The position numbers and the translations under genes are program-made. The notes under the pieces are model-generated. The model searched no databases. It saw nothing but the letters and a program-made list of their open reading frames with translations, and was not told the DNA's origin. DNA of 64,000 nucleotides from Gymnogyps californianus (taxonomy: Eukaryota; Chordata; Aves; Accipitriformes; Cathartidae), in the NCBI RefSeq assembly GCF_018139145.2, contig NC_059481.1, positions 8,668,368 to 8,732,367 of the forward strand, written 5' to 3'. How positions within the stretch are numbered: position 1 is the first letter of the stretch; each line of letters begins with the position of its first letter. Shown in pieces: positions 25,001-40,000 of the stretch.

Positions 25001-28000
25001 AATAGAAACTGATTAAACAAAATTCATGCATTTCCTATAGCCAAGGAGCACAGAACGCCTAATAATAAAATCAAATTCCCAGCTATTCATGGAAATAAGA
25101 TCAGAGTTTTCAATTTCCTATTCGAAGATGTATGGTTGTACTTGAAACTGAATTTTTTTAATAAAAAGATAAGTCATCACAATCTTTAACTACACAAATG
25201 TCAAATTTTCCATGTTATCCCTCCCAAAAGATCTCTCAATCCAAGGCTGAGATAAAAGGTATTGGTCTATTTTCTTCCCCAAAATATTCCTGTTTATTTT
25301 TGTCGTGGTTTAACCCCAGTCAGCAACTCAGCACCACGCAGCCGCTTCCCCCTCCCCCTCCCAGTGGGGTGAGGAAGAGGAAAGGAAAAAAAAAAAAGTA
25401 AAACTCGTAGGTTGAGATAAGAACAGTTTAATAACTAAAGTAAAATATAATACTAACAATAGTAATAATGAAATATAATAATAATAGTAATGAAAAGGAA
25501 TGCAACAAAAAAAAGGAAGGGGGGGGAGGGGGGGAACCAGTGATGCACAATGCAATTGCTCACCACCCACTGACCGATGCCCAGTTAGTTCCCAAGCCGC
25601 GATCCGCCCCTCCTGGCCAACCCCCCCTGTTCATATACTGGGCATGACGTTCCATGGTATGGAATACCCCTTTGGCTAGTTCGGGTCAGCTGCCCCGGCT
25701 GTGCTCCCTCCCAGCTTCTTGCACACCTGCTTGCTGGCAGAGCATGGGAAACTGAAAAGTCCTTGGCTTAAGATAAGTGCTACTTAGCAACAACTAAAAC
25801 ATCAGAGTGTTATCAACATCATTCTCACACTAAATCCAAAACACAGCACTGTACCAGCTACTAAAAAGAAAGTTAACTCTGTCCCAGCCGAAACCAGGAC
25901 AATTTTTTAGGTGTCCACCAGCACAGTGGTCATGAAGATCTATGAGGACTTGGGGACTGAGTCAACGCAAATTAACAGAGGAGTCTGCCATCCACTTTAA
26001 TAGGAATTTAAGAGGCATTCAGTTTTACTCTGCAAATATCAGCCACATAAGACCAAATTAAATAACCAACGTGAAGAAACTGATCTGTACTTAAGAACTA
26101 TATTGCAATCCTTTATTCACTGCATAATATTTACAAGTTGTAGGGTGAAGCCCAAATGAAGTTAATGGAGCTACTGAAGGGGCATATTAAGCTGAGTGAT
26201 TTCTCAGTGTAGTCACTAACTCTACTGATAGATTTGCAAGCATTAGACAAAAGGGGCTCAATACAAATGCACGTTAGACTAACTAGTCAAGCCAACAAGA
26301 CTGGCTTATAAAAATCTATTTCTCACTAACAAATATTTACTAAACTAAAGTTGGTGAAAAAACACTTGACTTGTAAGAACAGAAGATCATATTCCCTCCA
26401 CTTACTAGAATGCTCTCTGCTTATATATTTTAGATAGCAAGGCACAGATCTTTAAAGATAATGAGATACCTGCTATTGAATGAAACGAGAAATGCCAAAG
26501 TACATCCAAGAGCATCGGAGTCTTTTGGAAGGTCTGCTCTTATACCGTTTAGAGTGACACTATTCCGTCTATGGACTAAACAATAGCATTCATTCTCAGC
26601 TAGGTGAATGATACCAGAAAAGGAAGAGGAAATTTCACTGTAACTGTTCGAGACAGAAGATATAAAGCTTTTTCAGATATCTGAAAAAGTTCAACAAATG
26701 AGATTCAGATGCACTGTACTATGCAAGGAGAGGTACTGTGATACTCTTAGGCTTAACAATACATTAAATAATAATAACCTGACTACTAGTCTGAATTTTG
26801 CCCTGGAGTGAAGACCATAAAAGAGAAGAAGGAAAAGCAGGAAACAAAAAGAAGCAATGCAAAAACTGCTACAACTAGTTTTACAGTAGTGCTGCCAGTG
26901 TCACAAGAGGTAAATGTCTCAAAGCACTTCTGCTTTCAGAGCTTTAGAAGTAAATTGTCAAAAACCTGCTCTCAATTACAGTTTGGTAGGGAATATTTAG
27001 CCAGGGAGAAGAATAATTAAAAGATTTTTAATGCTAGCAGGAAAGGAAGAACCTAAGTTTTGGTTTAAAAGGCAGTAAAAATGATTTTTCCTTCTCTCCT
27101 CAGATAGATATCTGCATGGAGGATTAAGTGGCTGCTACATACCCACAAAAAACTCTCAAAATATTTTAGTCTGAAGCTTTCGGTTTAGCATTTCATCCAC
27201 ATGCGGAGAAATCTGGAGATACAATTCCAATCAGGACTATAAATAGCTAAATAGTAAGGTCTATTCCTAACTAAAACACATTTTAATGGACCTACCAACA
27301 GCATTTCTAATCATTTATGATTACTACTGGATAATTTATGATTACTACTTCGTTAGGCTTAGGAGACCTTGCACACTGAAGGAAGACTGAATGGTCTTTT
27401 TAAACTCTTTCTTTAAAATAATGGTTAATTTACTAAATAAATTTTGACACCTTAGGCGGCCCTGGCTGTAAAGACCACTAGAAAGATAGAACCACCACTT
27501 AATCACAGTGTCTTTCTGGTAGTCCAGGTCTATTTACTTATATGGATACAGTAACTAAGTAAGATGCAAACAGCAATGGTATGTCACTGAGCAGGGTACT
27601 GAGCAGCAGACAAAAAAAAAAAAAAAAATCAGATTTCCTCCATGCACTTCTGCATTTCCTTTAAAGGCAACAATCAACTAACTCTCATACCTCTTCCATG
27701 CGTTCAATCAGCCGGTCCAGCTCACCAATTCTCTGGTCTTTTTCCTGTATGCTTGTTTCTGTAATCTGCATCTTCTTATTTGCCTCTTCAATAGCCTTCA
27801 GAAGCCGATTTGTTTCCTCCTTCAAATAAGAATATTTACAGTCACATTAACATCCAATATATTAATGAGGAATTTTTTTTCTTTTTTCTTTTCTTTTAGG
27901 CCATAGAGCCAGGCTAATAGCTTTTAAGCAGAGCTCAAAGCTTTTCACTACACCTGCACAGAAGTCTGGACGAGTTGTGACCCTAACTGGGAATTGTATA

Positions 28001-31000
28001 GGACAAAAGATTTGGGGCACTTTAAAGTGCATAGGTATTTGTAAAGCATCATTATGAAAATCTGAGAAAAACTTTTAACCATTTCTTAGATATTTGTTTT
28101 CCCTTCTAGGGATGCTGTGAAGTAACAGCATAAGAAAAATATGCTGTTGCAGAAGATGGCATTTTAAACACCAAAGTTTGCCACGTTCAGCTTTGTACTT
28201 TCCTCACATATAAAACAATATGAATAGAAAGAGACTGGGAAATCTACCTTCAATCTCAGTTATTATCTGTCTTTATCAGTTAGAAAAATGAAATAACTAA
28301 CTGCTCATAGAAAGGTTTTACTTGGGGAGTGGAGGGAAACCAGGGGACAGGAAGACTTCTTGCTCCAGTAGCATCCAGTGAAGTTGTTCCCCCTCCCCTT
28401 CTTAAACTGTCACTAAAATTGGACATTATATTCTTCTTTTTTTTAGAGAATCAGAAGTTAAAAACCCCAACTTACTCCATTTCAAATTTTGAAATCTACA
28501 TTATCATTACTGTTACTGTGTTTGAACACATTCTTTTCTTAGCCCTACAACCCCAAAAGCTTGGAAAGCTTAGTAACTGTGGCATGACTAGTCACAGAGA
28601 CAGAAGTGAAGGAACATGTGTCAACTCTGGAGTATTAAGTGATTGAGAAACAACACCTAAGCTAAGCACCACTCTTACAGACTGGCTATACGTACTAGGA
28701 GGATTTCTTTCTCAGCTTTATGTTTCTGCTCCTCTTCTCGCATTTTTTCCTCATACTGACTATACAGTTTTCTTGTCACCTCTCTCATGACTTCAGCATT
28801 GGCTTCCTGCGACGATTCCACCTATGAGAGGGGAAAGTTGACCCACCAGTCAGTACAGCACTGCTGGCAGCAGGAGAAACGGAGTTCACATGATGTGAGA
28901 ATAACACTTTGAACTTCAGCTCCACCTTGTTATAAATATGACACTGCTGAAGCAGATTTTCATTTGCATCAAGACCATTTACAACACTCTGCCAGTATAC
29001 AAGTCATTTGAATTTGTAGAAGTTACTGTTTCATCAAGTTTCATATTGTCTGAATTTAACTAGTCATTGCTTATCCAAGACCAGACTATGCTTCTTTACT
29101 GAGCCCTTCCATAGCAGCCTCCAAGTCACTTGGTTTGTTTCCCTATTGAAAAGACGGTCTCCCCCCATTTTACAGAAGCATAGATTAGAGATGGTCTAGA
29201 CTCAACTCCTGTTTCTAAATGACCGTGAACACTCAAAGCAATAATTACTTTAAGCTAGACCTAAGTATGTGTTGTTAACTAGAAGACACAGCTGTACCCT
29301 CCCTCCTCTCTCTTTCTTTTTCACATACTGCTCTTTGTGTAGGCACAAGAACTGGGGTGACCATGGAGCAAAGCAGATCAGGGAACAATTAGACTTAAAA
29401 TTAATATACTTAGGGGTGTGGAAGGGTTAATTTTTAACCACTGGACCAGAAACTTTACTACTGCTACAGGGAAGAGGGCAGGAATGGTAATTCAGAGACA
29501 GGATTTCCCCCTTCTGTTGGCTCAAAACACTGACTGAACCACACCCTCAGTGATCAAACACCAGACAGGATATTCACCACTTAAACCCATCTACTTTGTA
29601 AATCACAATAAAAGCGAAGCAAAATAGCTAGTCCAGGACTTAGTTCTCTTACTAGAGATGCTATAAATCAGACAAGGTTATAGTGAAATGCTGTGGGTGC
29701 TACAAAAATGTCAGGAAGAGGAGGAATATACTGTCATCTGGGAGAAGAATAAAGTATTCCCTGCTGATAACTACAGTTTACACAGCTACAAAATACCTGG
29801 TTCTGATGATTAAGGTTTTGGGGTTTGGGTCTTTTTTTCATTTCAAGGACTGAAAGATTTATTAAACCCTTGTGTTTATCTTGCATGGTGGGAACAAGCT
29901 GTTTTCCTACCCTGTAGGATAAGAACAGTGTATTTCAGCCTTTGAAAAGGGACTGAGCTCTGAAGGACTCCACTTGTACTGCAATTGCCCCCTTTGGCAT
30001 CTCACCTAGACCAACACTGGGGTAGAGGTAGCACTCTGCACTTTAGGCAAGGGAGCGGACTTAAATTAAGTTTCAGTACAACATTAAACCTTCCGCATTT
30101 CAGGAAGCCTGAAAGAATCATATCATTCAGAAAAAGCCAACAATCAAGATACACTGAACTGGAATATGATCTCTGGCACTGTCTCTCCATCATTCCTTTG
30201 CTTATAGCTTGAGCAATGAGGGGAGTAAAAACAAGCATAAAAAGGTAGGTGCATCAGGGCATCTGTTATAGTACTCTTAAGCAACATCTCCAACCTCAGT
30301 TATTGTTATGATTGTATGAATAAACCAAACATACTATATAAGCTACATGAGTGTGTTCTCATACCCAGAAAACAATCATGGCATACAGTAGTTCCTGCTT
30401 TTCAACTGCTAACCTCCCAGATTCCACACCATCCTCTTACATTCACCCCTGGAATTAAATCCCAGATGTCTTGGCATCTTTGATACACAATTTTATGTTT
30501 AACTTTCAAAGACAGCAATGAAGTATTTTATCTACTAACTTTGTAATAAAACTGCAACTTTGAGGGCCAAATTTAAACTTTTTCCTCATTAAGGCAGGGC
30601 ATGTCTTCTGCAGACCTTGACATACTTGAAGATAAACAAATCCTTAAGCATTCAGTTGAACTGGGACTTAACCTGCGGTTCTCTGCCCTTAGAAGCAGAC
30701 ATACCTTTCCCTAACCTGTTGGTGCATGTCCTTAAGATTGTAGTAAAGTCCAAATTTCTGTTTTGAAATCTTAATTGCATCAGCTTTGCTTTCTTCTTTT
30801 AATTGGTTTTTCCCTCTTTTTATTTCCTGCTGACAATAGTGTGTACAAAATATAGCTACTTTTATAGCCTGTAAAGCTTCACTATGAGAGGAAACTAGAA
30901 CATGAATTGTAAGTTGAAATACGCTTATGTTAAATTTTTCTCTTTTAACCATTCATCATTAAGCATGAATGCAAGTCAGTAGAGAGCCAAAAAGAAACAT

Positions 31001-34000
31001 CTTCTCTGACAAAATTAAACATGAATAAACCAGAAGTCACCTTAATTTCACAGTGACAAATTCTGATACAGTACTATATCTAAATTAGTCTACTTTGAGC
31101 AATTTTAAGAGACACAAATGTTTCCAGAAGAGGTTTTTTTGGCTTTTTTTTTTTTTTTTTTTTAAGTGAGATTAAAGGAATACATTTGGCAGATGGGGGG
31201 AGAAAATGGTCAAGCTTTCTGGCATAGAAAACCCTCCAGTTTGCGTTTTATTCCCTTGCATTTCTCTGAAAGAAATAGCTTAATTCTCTTTCTAAGACAC
31301 TTACTGTTACAGCACATATCTGCTGACCATATGCTCATAACTTAACACATTACCTATTAAAAATTGTGCAACACCAAATAAACAAATCCAACATCAAGAA
31401 ATTCTTATAGCACTGTGTAGAGTTATAATATTCCTTTATTTACAGCAATGGGCGCTAATAATTTAATGTTTTGAATTTTCACCTGCCAACATCCCTGAAT
31501 GGTAATCCCACGTTGTGGAAAGACTGACTGCTGCCAGCTGAGATTCTTTGTTATTAAAACAGTATTGATTCACAGGAACATGTCAGCTCTAGGGAATGAT
31601 GAAGGCATGAAGAATGAAGAACCCTTTACAAATAAGGCCAAGGAATTCATTTAACATACTCCTAATGCCTTCAGTGTGCACTATTTTGGGGGGAGTTTAT
31701 ATACCACACCTTTAATTTCAGTAACTGATTTTCAATTTGTGCTGTTTCCAGTTGCTTTTGCTTCTCTCTCAGCTTTTCCATAGATTGCTCATGCGTATGT
31801 TTTAAATTCCTTATTTGTTCCCTTATATCAGTGTTCTCCAATGTAACATCCACTAGAGTTTTCTAGAAGAAAGAGGCAAGCCACATATTAAAAATCACAA
31901 ATAATTTGGTGAACTAATACAGTCAAGACATTATGGAACAGACAAAACATTTAAGAGTTTCCTGATGTATCAATGCAGTGTGAACAGTTTTGCAAGTTTT
32001 AACGTTTAAAATTATGGCTTTTGTTGTATTTAGTTTGCTAGTAGGTATTTCCATGAGGAACATGCTCAGTGAAATCAAGTCCTGGAACACGATAAAAAAA
32101 GAAAGGAACATGGATACATTTCAGTATGAACGCTACTCCCAACAATCTTCCTTTCTTCTCTCCAAGGGCCATGCTATACATATTAAATGCTCTAGACTGG
32201 GAAAAGCTGTGAATACAAGAAAGCAGTAACATTAAGTTGTTCAGCTCAGATATGTGGGAATTTGGAAGTCTTTAAAACAGAAAATTCATTCCCACCTTCT
32301 CCCTCCCCCTACATTTCACAGGTATGTAAAGTCTCACAAGTGTTTAGCATCCAAACATGCCACTTCCATTTCTGTTAACCAGTGAAGGTAGGAATAAGTC
32401 AGGAGATGTACCGTTTTGCACAATACCGAACAAATCACATTTTCACCTTAGATATTTCATAGTGACATGACTAGTGGCATTAATCTGCTGCAGATCAGTA
32501 TCTCTTTATTGTACACTATTTTTTAACAGGTTTTGAAAAAACACAGGTGTTGGAATTTTTTTTTTCTTAGTTTCCTAAATTAGCTGCCTTAGATATCCAA
32601 GACAGTACTTTATGGGCTTGTTTAGTGTTAGAATCTATATTTGTCATCCATGTTTTATGTATGCTTTTAAATCCATGTCAGAAAAGGCAGTTGTCAGCTG
32701 TGAAACAGCTATTAAAATGTACCTGCAAGTCTATTGATGCTGATGTCAAGGAGCTGTTCATTTCACTAAAGCTATCTAAGGCTGCAGCCTGCACTCGCAC
32801 ATGATTCTCTAAGGATTCCTGATGAGCATTTGTCACCTGAGCAGAAAAAAAAAATAAAAATTTTTATATAGAATAATGATCAAGTTTATCTGTTCTTTCA
32901 AAGGGAGCTACAGAAGAGAAAGACCCCATGGTTAATTTTCACAGTACTAGGATGCTGAAAATATACAGGCCTCAAACCATATTCTTGCACCTCAGAAACA
33001 AACAAACAAACAAAACTTAGAATCCAAATATGCTAACAGAAATAAGACACAAGTATCTATATTTATTGCTAGTCTGTAATCACTGTAAAAGCTGTTCTTT
33101 TTGAAAGGACAAAAGGACACTTGGCAGATGTCTGTTCAGAAAGTTTATATACACAGAGTGGGCAGATTGTAAGAAGTCACAGAGTGAAAAGCAGAAGAAT
33201 GCAAGAAATGAGGAAATCTAGGAAGGTTTGGGTGAACTGTAGAATAGCCTTAATTAAGAAGGAATTGACTAATCAGGTACATAAAGAAGCAACATCAAGA
33301 AAACTTAAGGATGAAACAATACAAAGCAGGTAGGAGAAGTCAGCAGAGAGCTTTGTTGTGTGAAAATTTGTCATCTTCTGTTATGTACACACAAACATCC
33401 TTAAAAACTGGGGGGGGGGGGGGGGGAACGGCAGAAAATGACATCATTTAAGAAGAGACCAAAACCCAAACAGTGTAAATAATTATGAACCATTCAATAA
33501 TAAAAAGAAAAAAAATATTGCTAATGGAGGCCAGCCCAACTCATTCTTCGATGGACCAGATTTGTTTCTTGATAAAAACATAAGAACACTAAGGACTGAT
33601 ACAGAGAACAATGAGTGTTTAGTAACCAAGTCATACACAGATTAGGTCAGCATAGGGAGCAGAAGCCAAGTAGTTACTGTTAACCCTATATAAACATGTG
33701 CTCATGTAAAAACAAACAAACAAAAGCAGAAATGCTTTGGATGGATTAAGAAAGTTACAAGATAAGAACTTGTGTGAAGAAGCATACTGCCTAGGGCAGG
33801 ATATTGGAAGTACAAATTTCAAAGAAACTTTATGAACAAAAAGTAGTCCTGGAAACTGATGGGAAAAAAGCATAGTGATTCAAAGCTGAAGCAAAGAGTA
33901 TACAAAGGATTTTAAACAGGATCCCCAAATAGCATGAAAGATGGCAGTCATGTAAAACCAAAACCAAAACCCAATGAAACAAAAAAACCAATGTATTATT

Positions 34001-37000
34001 AGGTAGAACAACACTTGTGCTTTTTTTCAGGCAGTCTAAAGTATTAAAAAAGGTGAGAGGGTGACTTATAATGTGCCATTTATGTCAGAAGGAGTGCTTC
34101 ATAAACTGCTAATTTGCTGCAGAACTAGAGATTCTGTCAGAGCTGGTCAGAAACCCTTAATTAAGAGAGATGTTCAGACTCATGCAGGATTTCTACTGGT
34201 CTGACAGAAGATCTGGAAGTGCACGATATCACCACTGCTATTCAGTAAGGATCAGCAGCAAAGACTACAAAACTGCATCTGAATCAGCATTTGCCTACAT
34301 GCATACTGGGTGGGAAACTCACCTGGTTGGCATCATTAAGACTATTTAACACAGTTTACAGAAATTCAATTTTCTCTCCCTCCTTGTCTCAAGTCAGGGT
34401 GGTTTTTTGGGTTTTTTTTTTGAGACTAGTTGCCACAGAATAAAAGTACCAGTTTAACAGCAAGTTCTGATCTTTACATATCATGCAGGGAACTGACAGC
34501 CTCCAAATGAGGATGGCAGAAGGCAACAAGTCAGGGTCCCAGTCCCTTGAAGTCAGAATACATTTAATTGCCAAAGCTTCCTCTGAACCAGGGCTGTGAA
34601 AATCAATGTTGAATATAAAATCCACAGCAAGTTTTCAGAGACATTTTTTGGACCAAAGAACTCAGCAGCTTAATATGAAGGATACTTCTACAGACTGCAG
34701 CAGCTTTTATTGCTAAAGCAGCATGTCAGAAGAAAGAGAGGTCATTGAATGACCACTGAAAGGTTCAATTAAGAACCAAAAGATAAGTCATTTTTAGAAC
34801 TGCCAAGCACTTTAATACTAAAGAATATCGCTACTTCTTTTACTATAGTGTTTAAACAATAAAGTCAGTAAAACAGACCAAAGTCTGTTGAAATGACACC
34901 AAGTTGCATGTTACTCCTAATTATAAGTTATTTATTCAATTGACCTGGCAGCTTACTGGTACAAACATCTCCACTAATTATCAATACACACAGACAATGC
35001 TATCAAGATTTTATTTCCAAGAAGCAGACAATTAGTAATTCCACATGCAAAAGCATCCCTGTCCTACTTTACCTTCCTGGAGGGAAAAATAAATAAAGAA
35101 ATAAAAGTATAGATGTCACATAAAACAATGAATTGGAGTGGTTTGAGAAATTATTTCTGTTCTGCTGAAGCAAAAAAAAAAAAGTCTCTAGATAACACTG
35201 AGACAGTTATTCTCATATGCTTTCCCTACAAATGAACGTATACTTACTTTCAGTTCATTTGTAAGCTGCTGTATTTTTCGTTTCATTTCATCATATTCAC
35301 CATACATTTTCTTTCTTACTTTTTCCAGAGTTGCTCTCACCTGGTGTCAGAAAAAACCAAATGCCTTTATCAAATTTATTGATGATACTGTTTATACTAG
35401 GGCATGATTTTTTTTTTTCTATGTCCTTCATTGTTACTTTCAGTAATTTCCATTATTAATCTACCTTTTCATCAACAGCAATTTATTCTTAAGAACAAGA
35501 CAAAAACTTAAGTCTCAAGACTTGTCTACATAGGGACAATACGAATAAATGTCTCTGAGTAATTCTAAACTTCTCTGTACACACTTAAACACTTGCAAAT
35601 TAATAATTTAAATAATGAGCTTCAATTAAATTATCTGTAATTCATTCTAACCTGATTATTAAAGGAATTAAAATTAATTTGAGCATATAATGTTTTCTTT
35701 CTGGAAAAAAGCATCCACACATGGATTTAATACACCTTCATACTTTTTCAAGTGGTTAATTAGTTTTCCCTGAGTATCCTTTGAAGATAAACCCTTTAAT
35801 TTTGGACTTTTAGGCTCGTATCTAGCTAAACAATATAATAGTATAAATTTACCAATGCAATTTCAAATCTGAAGAACAGAGTACTCAATTTGATCTTATT
35901 TAAGAACTATGGATGTAAATTTTACCTTGCCTTTCTAAAAAAAGAAAGGAAAAGCAAAAAAAAAAGCATGCTGGAAGCCAGCTTGGGTTTACATGCCATT
36001 GCAATCCAATCTTCTCAAGAGCACACGTTGTAAGCACTACTTAAACGTTTGCCTACAGTCTACCTTCCAGCTACGTAATTCAAACTCCCCGCCCCCCCCT
36101 CAAACACAGACTGATTGCAGATAATCTAGGGCAGTGAGCTTACCTCATCTCTGCATAGGCTTGGGGAAGGAGCGAGGGGAAAACATTAGTAGGGCCTTAT
36201 ACAAGAGGGGATGTTTCTAGCAGCTCTGCAGTATGCCCAATCCCTCCCAGAAAGAGGGGCATTGGCCACCAAATCTATGCAAGGAGTAGGTACAAGCCTA
36301 CCCCAAACTATGCGCTCCCTTTAGGATGAGAAACATGGAAAGAAGCTGACTCCTACACTTCACCTCAGGAAAGCACACCTCACCCTGTCCCTACCCTCAC
36401 ATATGCACGTGCACACACACACACCCTCTTGCAAGGTGCAAATTCGACTCAGATACAGAGGAAACTGTCAGCAGTTCTGACGTGGCCCATCATTTTTGCT
36501 CTACTTAAGTCAGCACATACGTGGCACAAGCTGAGGACTCCTGTTTAAGACTCTACTTTTAAAGACGAAACTTATCTGGCAAACCAAAGTTCACAAATTA
36601 GCATAGCTGAACACAGCTTCCAGAAGACAGGAGAGCAAGGACCAGCAAGTCTCTTCCCATGTCTTTCCCACTTTTTCCTGAAAGGATCAGTACCCTGAAC
36701 ACACATGCAAGACATGCAGTTCACCTGGTCTGACATGTCCCTCCATGCCACAAGCTGGCTGTGAACAGAAAAGGGCAGGGAGATGGTCCTGGTCCAAGCA
36801 ATCCACACCAGGTACCAGAAACAGTGCAGCCTGGGGAGCTGGACCTTCCACGTGCCAATTCACCCATCCCCTGACACCACCCCAGCAGGGTAGATAAACT
36901 ACCCAGGCAGGAAACCAGCAGCTGAGGCAGCTCGCGTGCCTCGCCTGCACTGCAGTAGTGACATACCCTAACTGTGAGTGCAGGAACTTGAGAGTGCTGA

Positions 37001-40000
37001 ATGCTGGGAGCTAATAAACTGTGAGTAATAAAGGAGAGAAGAAAGTGCTGATAGCTAGAGACCTGGCAGATGTTAAGAGCACACATAATTACAGTCTCTT
37101 ACACTGCTGGCTTGACTCAGTGTTCCTCCCTTTTATATCAACTCCGTTTGCACTTGAATCAGTGTAACATGATAACCATTGACCAATAGCTTCCTGGGTG
37201 GTGAAGGTGGATGGAAAGACAAGGTCAAATTATTTGCCCTGGGCTAATTAGGGGGTTATTGCCAAAGCCTGAGAGCCAAGGACTGACGGGCAAAGAGATG
37301 CTGAGTTTCAAGCACAGAAACCAGCAGCATCAGAAATGCATTTTTTTTTTCTTTGAGGAGAGCATTTCTGAGTAAGCATGTACTGAGAAAGTAGTACAAA
37401 GTCATCCTTATTAGGCTGACTATTTTAAGGCTGCCCCAAAATATACCCAAGTGATTTTACTGTGTCACCTAATTTAGGAGCCTTTTCAAAACTGGGGGGT
37501 TTGGGGATGGGGGAAGCAGAGGAAGAGAGGAGAGAGTTTATCCTTTCAGGTTACATAGTTTCTTCTGTATCACATTCGAAATTATGAAGGCTTCAGGAAA
37601 GAAACCCCAAGATCTGTTCAGCAGTTTGCTTGCCCAGCTGCAGCCCAGTCAGCAAGCATTAACAAGTATCACTTGGCACAAAGGCATTGAGTCTGGACCG
37701 CACAGTTCCCAGGTATATAGCATGCTTTTTTTCCAACTTGAATACTAACAAGGCAAGCCTTTAGCTTCAGAGTAGGTTCCCAGTTCAAATTCAGGTGTTG
37801 GGCTAGACATCAGTTATCCCATATACACTCACAGCTCTACATGAATATATGGAAAGGATGTTTGACAAATTTTGAAGCTGAAAGCATAACTCACTTCTTT
37901 AATGTAATTCATCTCCTCTTTCAGCTGATCAGCTGACCAGCCATAAACCACCATTTCTCTCTTATGGTTGTTGTCAGTTCGGTGCACAACGCCATACACC
38001 ATCCCATGAGAGACCTTCCCTGGACACATGCCATTTGGTACGTGGTAGAGCTCCTTAAAAGTAAAAAAATACAAAGTTATTTTAAAATCAGTACTAGAAT
38101 AAAAAAATAACAAACAAAAATACAGTAACACAGGGCCAGAAGAGACAGCCAACTACAGTGGAAGCGCAACAGTACCTAAGAACACTAGTTCCCAAATGTT
38201 TTGGGGCCAAACTATCAATCTTCATGTTTTTGGGAAGATCAATGACCAGTTTATAATTGATAGAGATGATAGAGATGTCTAATTTCCACTGGCTCTAATG
38301 GAAGTGATATAGGTACAGCTAGAGACAACAGAATGGATTTGTGCAAGGAGAGGTAGAGGCATGTGAGAGAAAAAGTTATCCTGGCTTATTTTCATTCACC
38401 AACATATGCTACTTTTCTGCATTCTTCCAGAGCACTGTCAGCACTCACAGTTCCCTTTAAACTCTTGCAACCACAGAATTGCCCCTCACTCCCCAAACTC
38501 CCTGCTGCAGGAAATATAAAAATTCACAAGTTTAATAAAAAATTTTAGAAAGTTCTCAGAAGAAACTGAAATGAAAACATTTTAGGCAAGGTTCCTTAAA
38601 CAGAGCTCAGAAAATATCTGTTTATCTTGGAGATAAACAAAGTAGAATTTCAGTTTGCATTTAAAGCTAAGGACCTCGAAAGCAATCAAACATTCATTTC
38701 AGGGCTGCATTTCTGTTACAGAAGTTGTAGAACTGACATTGTAAGAGCCAAAGCAAAGTTATGAAACGGCATTCATGTGGGTGTTCCAGTGTTATTAACT
38801 ATTGTAGGAGGATAAAACTTTGAAATCAGGTCTCGATAGGTAAATAGAAAGGCTGTTTTAAAGTGCCTACATTTGTTATTTTAATGATCTCCAGAAATTT
38901 GTAAAACGTACTTGTAATAATTGCATGTCTTACTTCAAGGCGCTCTTTGCAACAGACTCCTCTTATTCATCTCATTAGTACACTTAGTAAGAAAAACATT
39001 CATGCAAACAGTAGGAATCACTTCTCTCAGCATGTAAATAAATATCTGCAAGGTCACATGTAACCACCTGACCTGACTACTCACCTAGCCTCCCTTCTTA
39101 TCAACCCAGAGAAACATCCTTCTGTAGCAATCATCTGAAATGAGTCAGTCTCCAGAAGTACTAATTTCTCTTCTTGATTACAAAGAATTTAAACAACTAG
39201 CTTAGATGAAGACATCCACATTATGACTTTTTAAAAAGAAGGGAAAAAAATATTCTTACCTAACTTTAAATATTTGCAAACTAGGAACCTAAAATTAGTG
39301 ATTATTTCTGAATAGAAAGTTAGAAAGACACAATCTTGGAAACACAGCTGTTACTGCTTAGCCTTGCATGTTGTTTTTGAAAGGCCAGTGCTGGGGACAA
39401 ATCAGTTATAGGTCATTTTACTGAACTTTCTTTCTCATGCTAGATATACCAGGGTAAATTTGAGAATATTTACTACGTTGACCTTAGAATATGTTTCATT
39501 TTATGTTGTTGTTCAGTAATGACACTATGAAAACCAACAAACTTTGAGATTCTTTACTAAATTAAGAGTCTAAGCAGTGTCTAAATACTCTCTTTGACAC
39601 CAAACAGAGGCTGGAAGAGATGAAGCTCAGCATCTTGTATCTATCTGCAGCTGCATCCTGGAGAGTCTCCAGTCCTTACCATGACAGACGGTGATGATAG
39701 CGTCTACAGTCTAAAGCAGTAGTACTTTCAGTTTTTAGCAGCCAAACTAACACAACTATAGTGGCAATATAAAAATAAATACCTCTTTGGGTAAGGGAAA
39801 AAATGAACAGGAAAATCTACTTGCATTAAGAAGAATGGGTAAAGATAGACATTTGTTTTATATTGTGTCGCTCCCGCATGACACTGACAGATTTTCTTAA
39901 CATTGTAAATCCTACACATTTTCCTTTATGGTATCGTTAATAGCTTAACCATTTTGCTGAAGCTCTGGGGGTGTGTGTGCAGGGCTGGGAGGGGAACAAT

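Larger units (their letters stand above)
24901..27690 (-). other. MYZAP intron 8, with one solo LTR
   Basis: A 2.8-kb intron containing a solo LTR (25301-25901), a 22-bp palindrome (26668-26689) and a pair of 16-bp direct repeats (27313-27328 and 27334-27349). Confidence 0.8.

Noticed and set aside
36572..37086. Three overlapping minus ORFs (up to 121 codons) in intron 3
   Set aside because: They come from a locally GC-rich stretch, have Cys/Trp/Leu-rich random composition and no usable exon boundaries; exons 3 and 4 join directly in frame without them.
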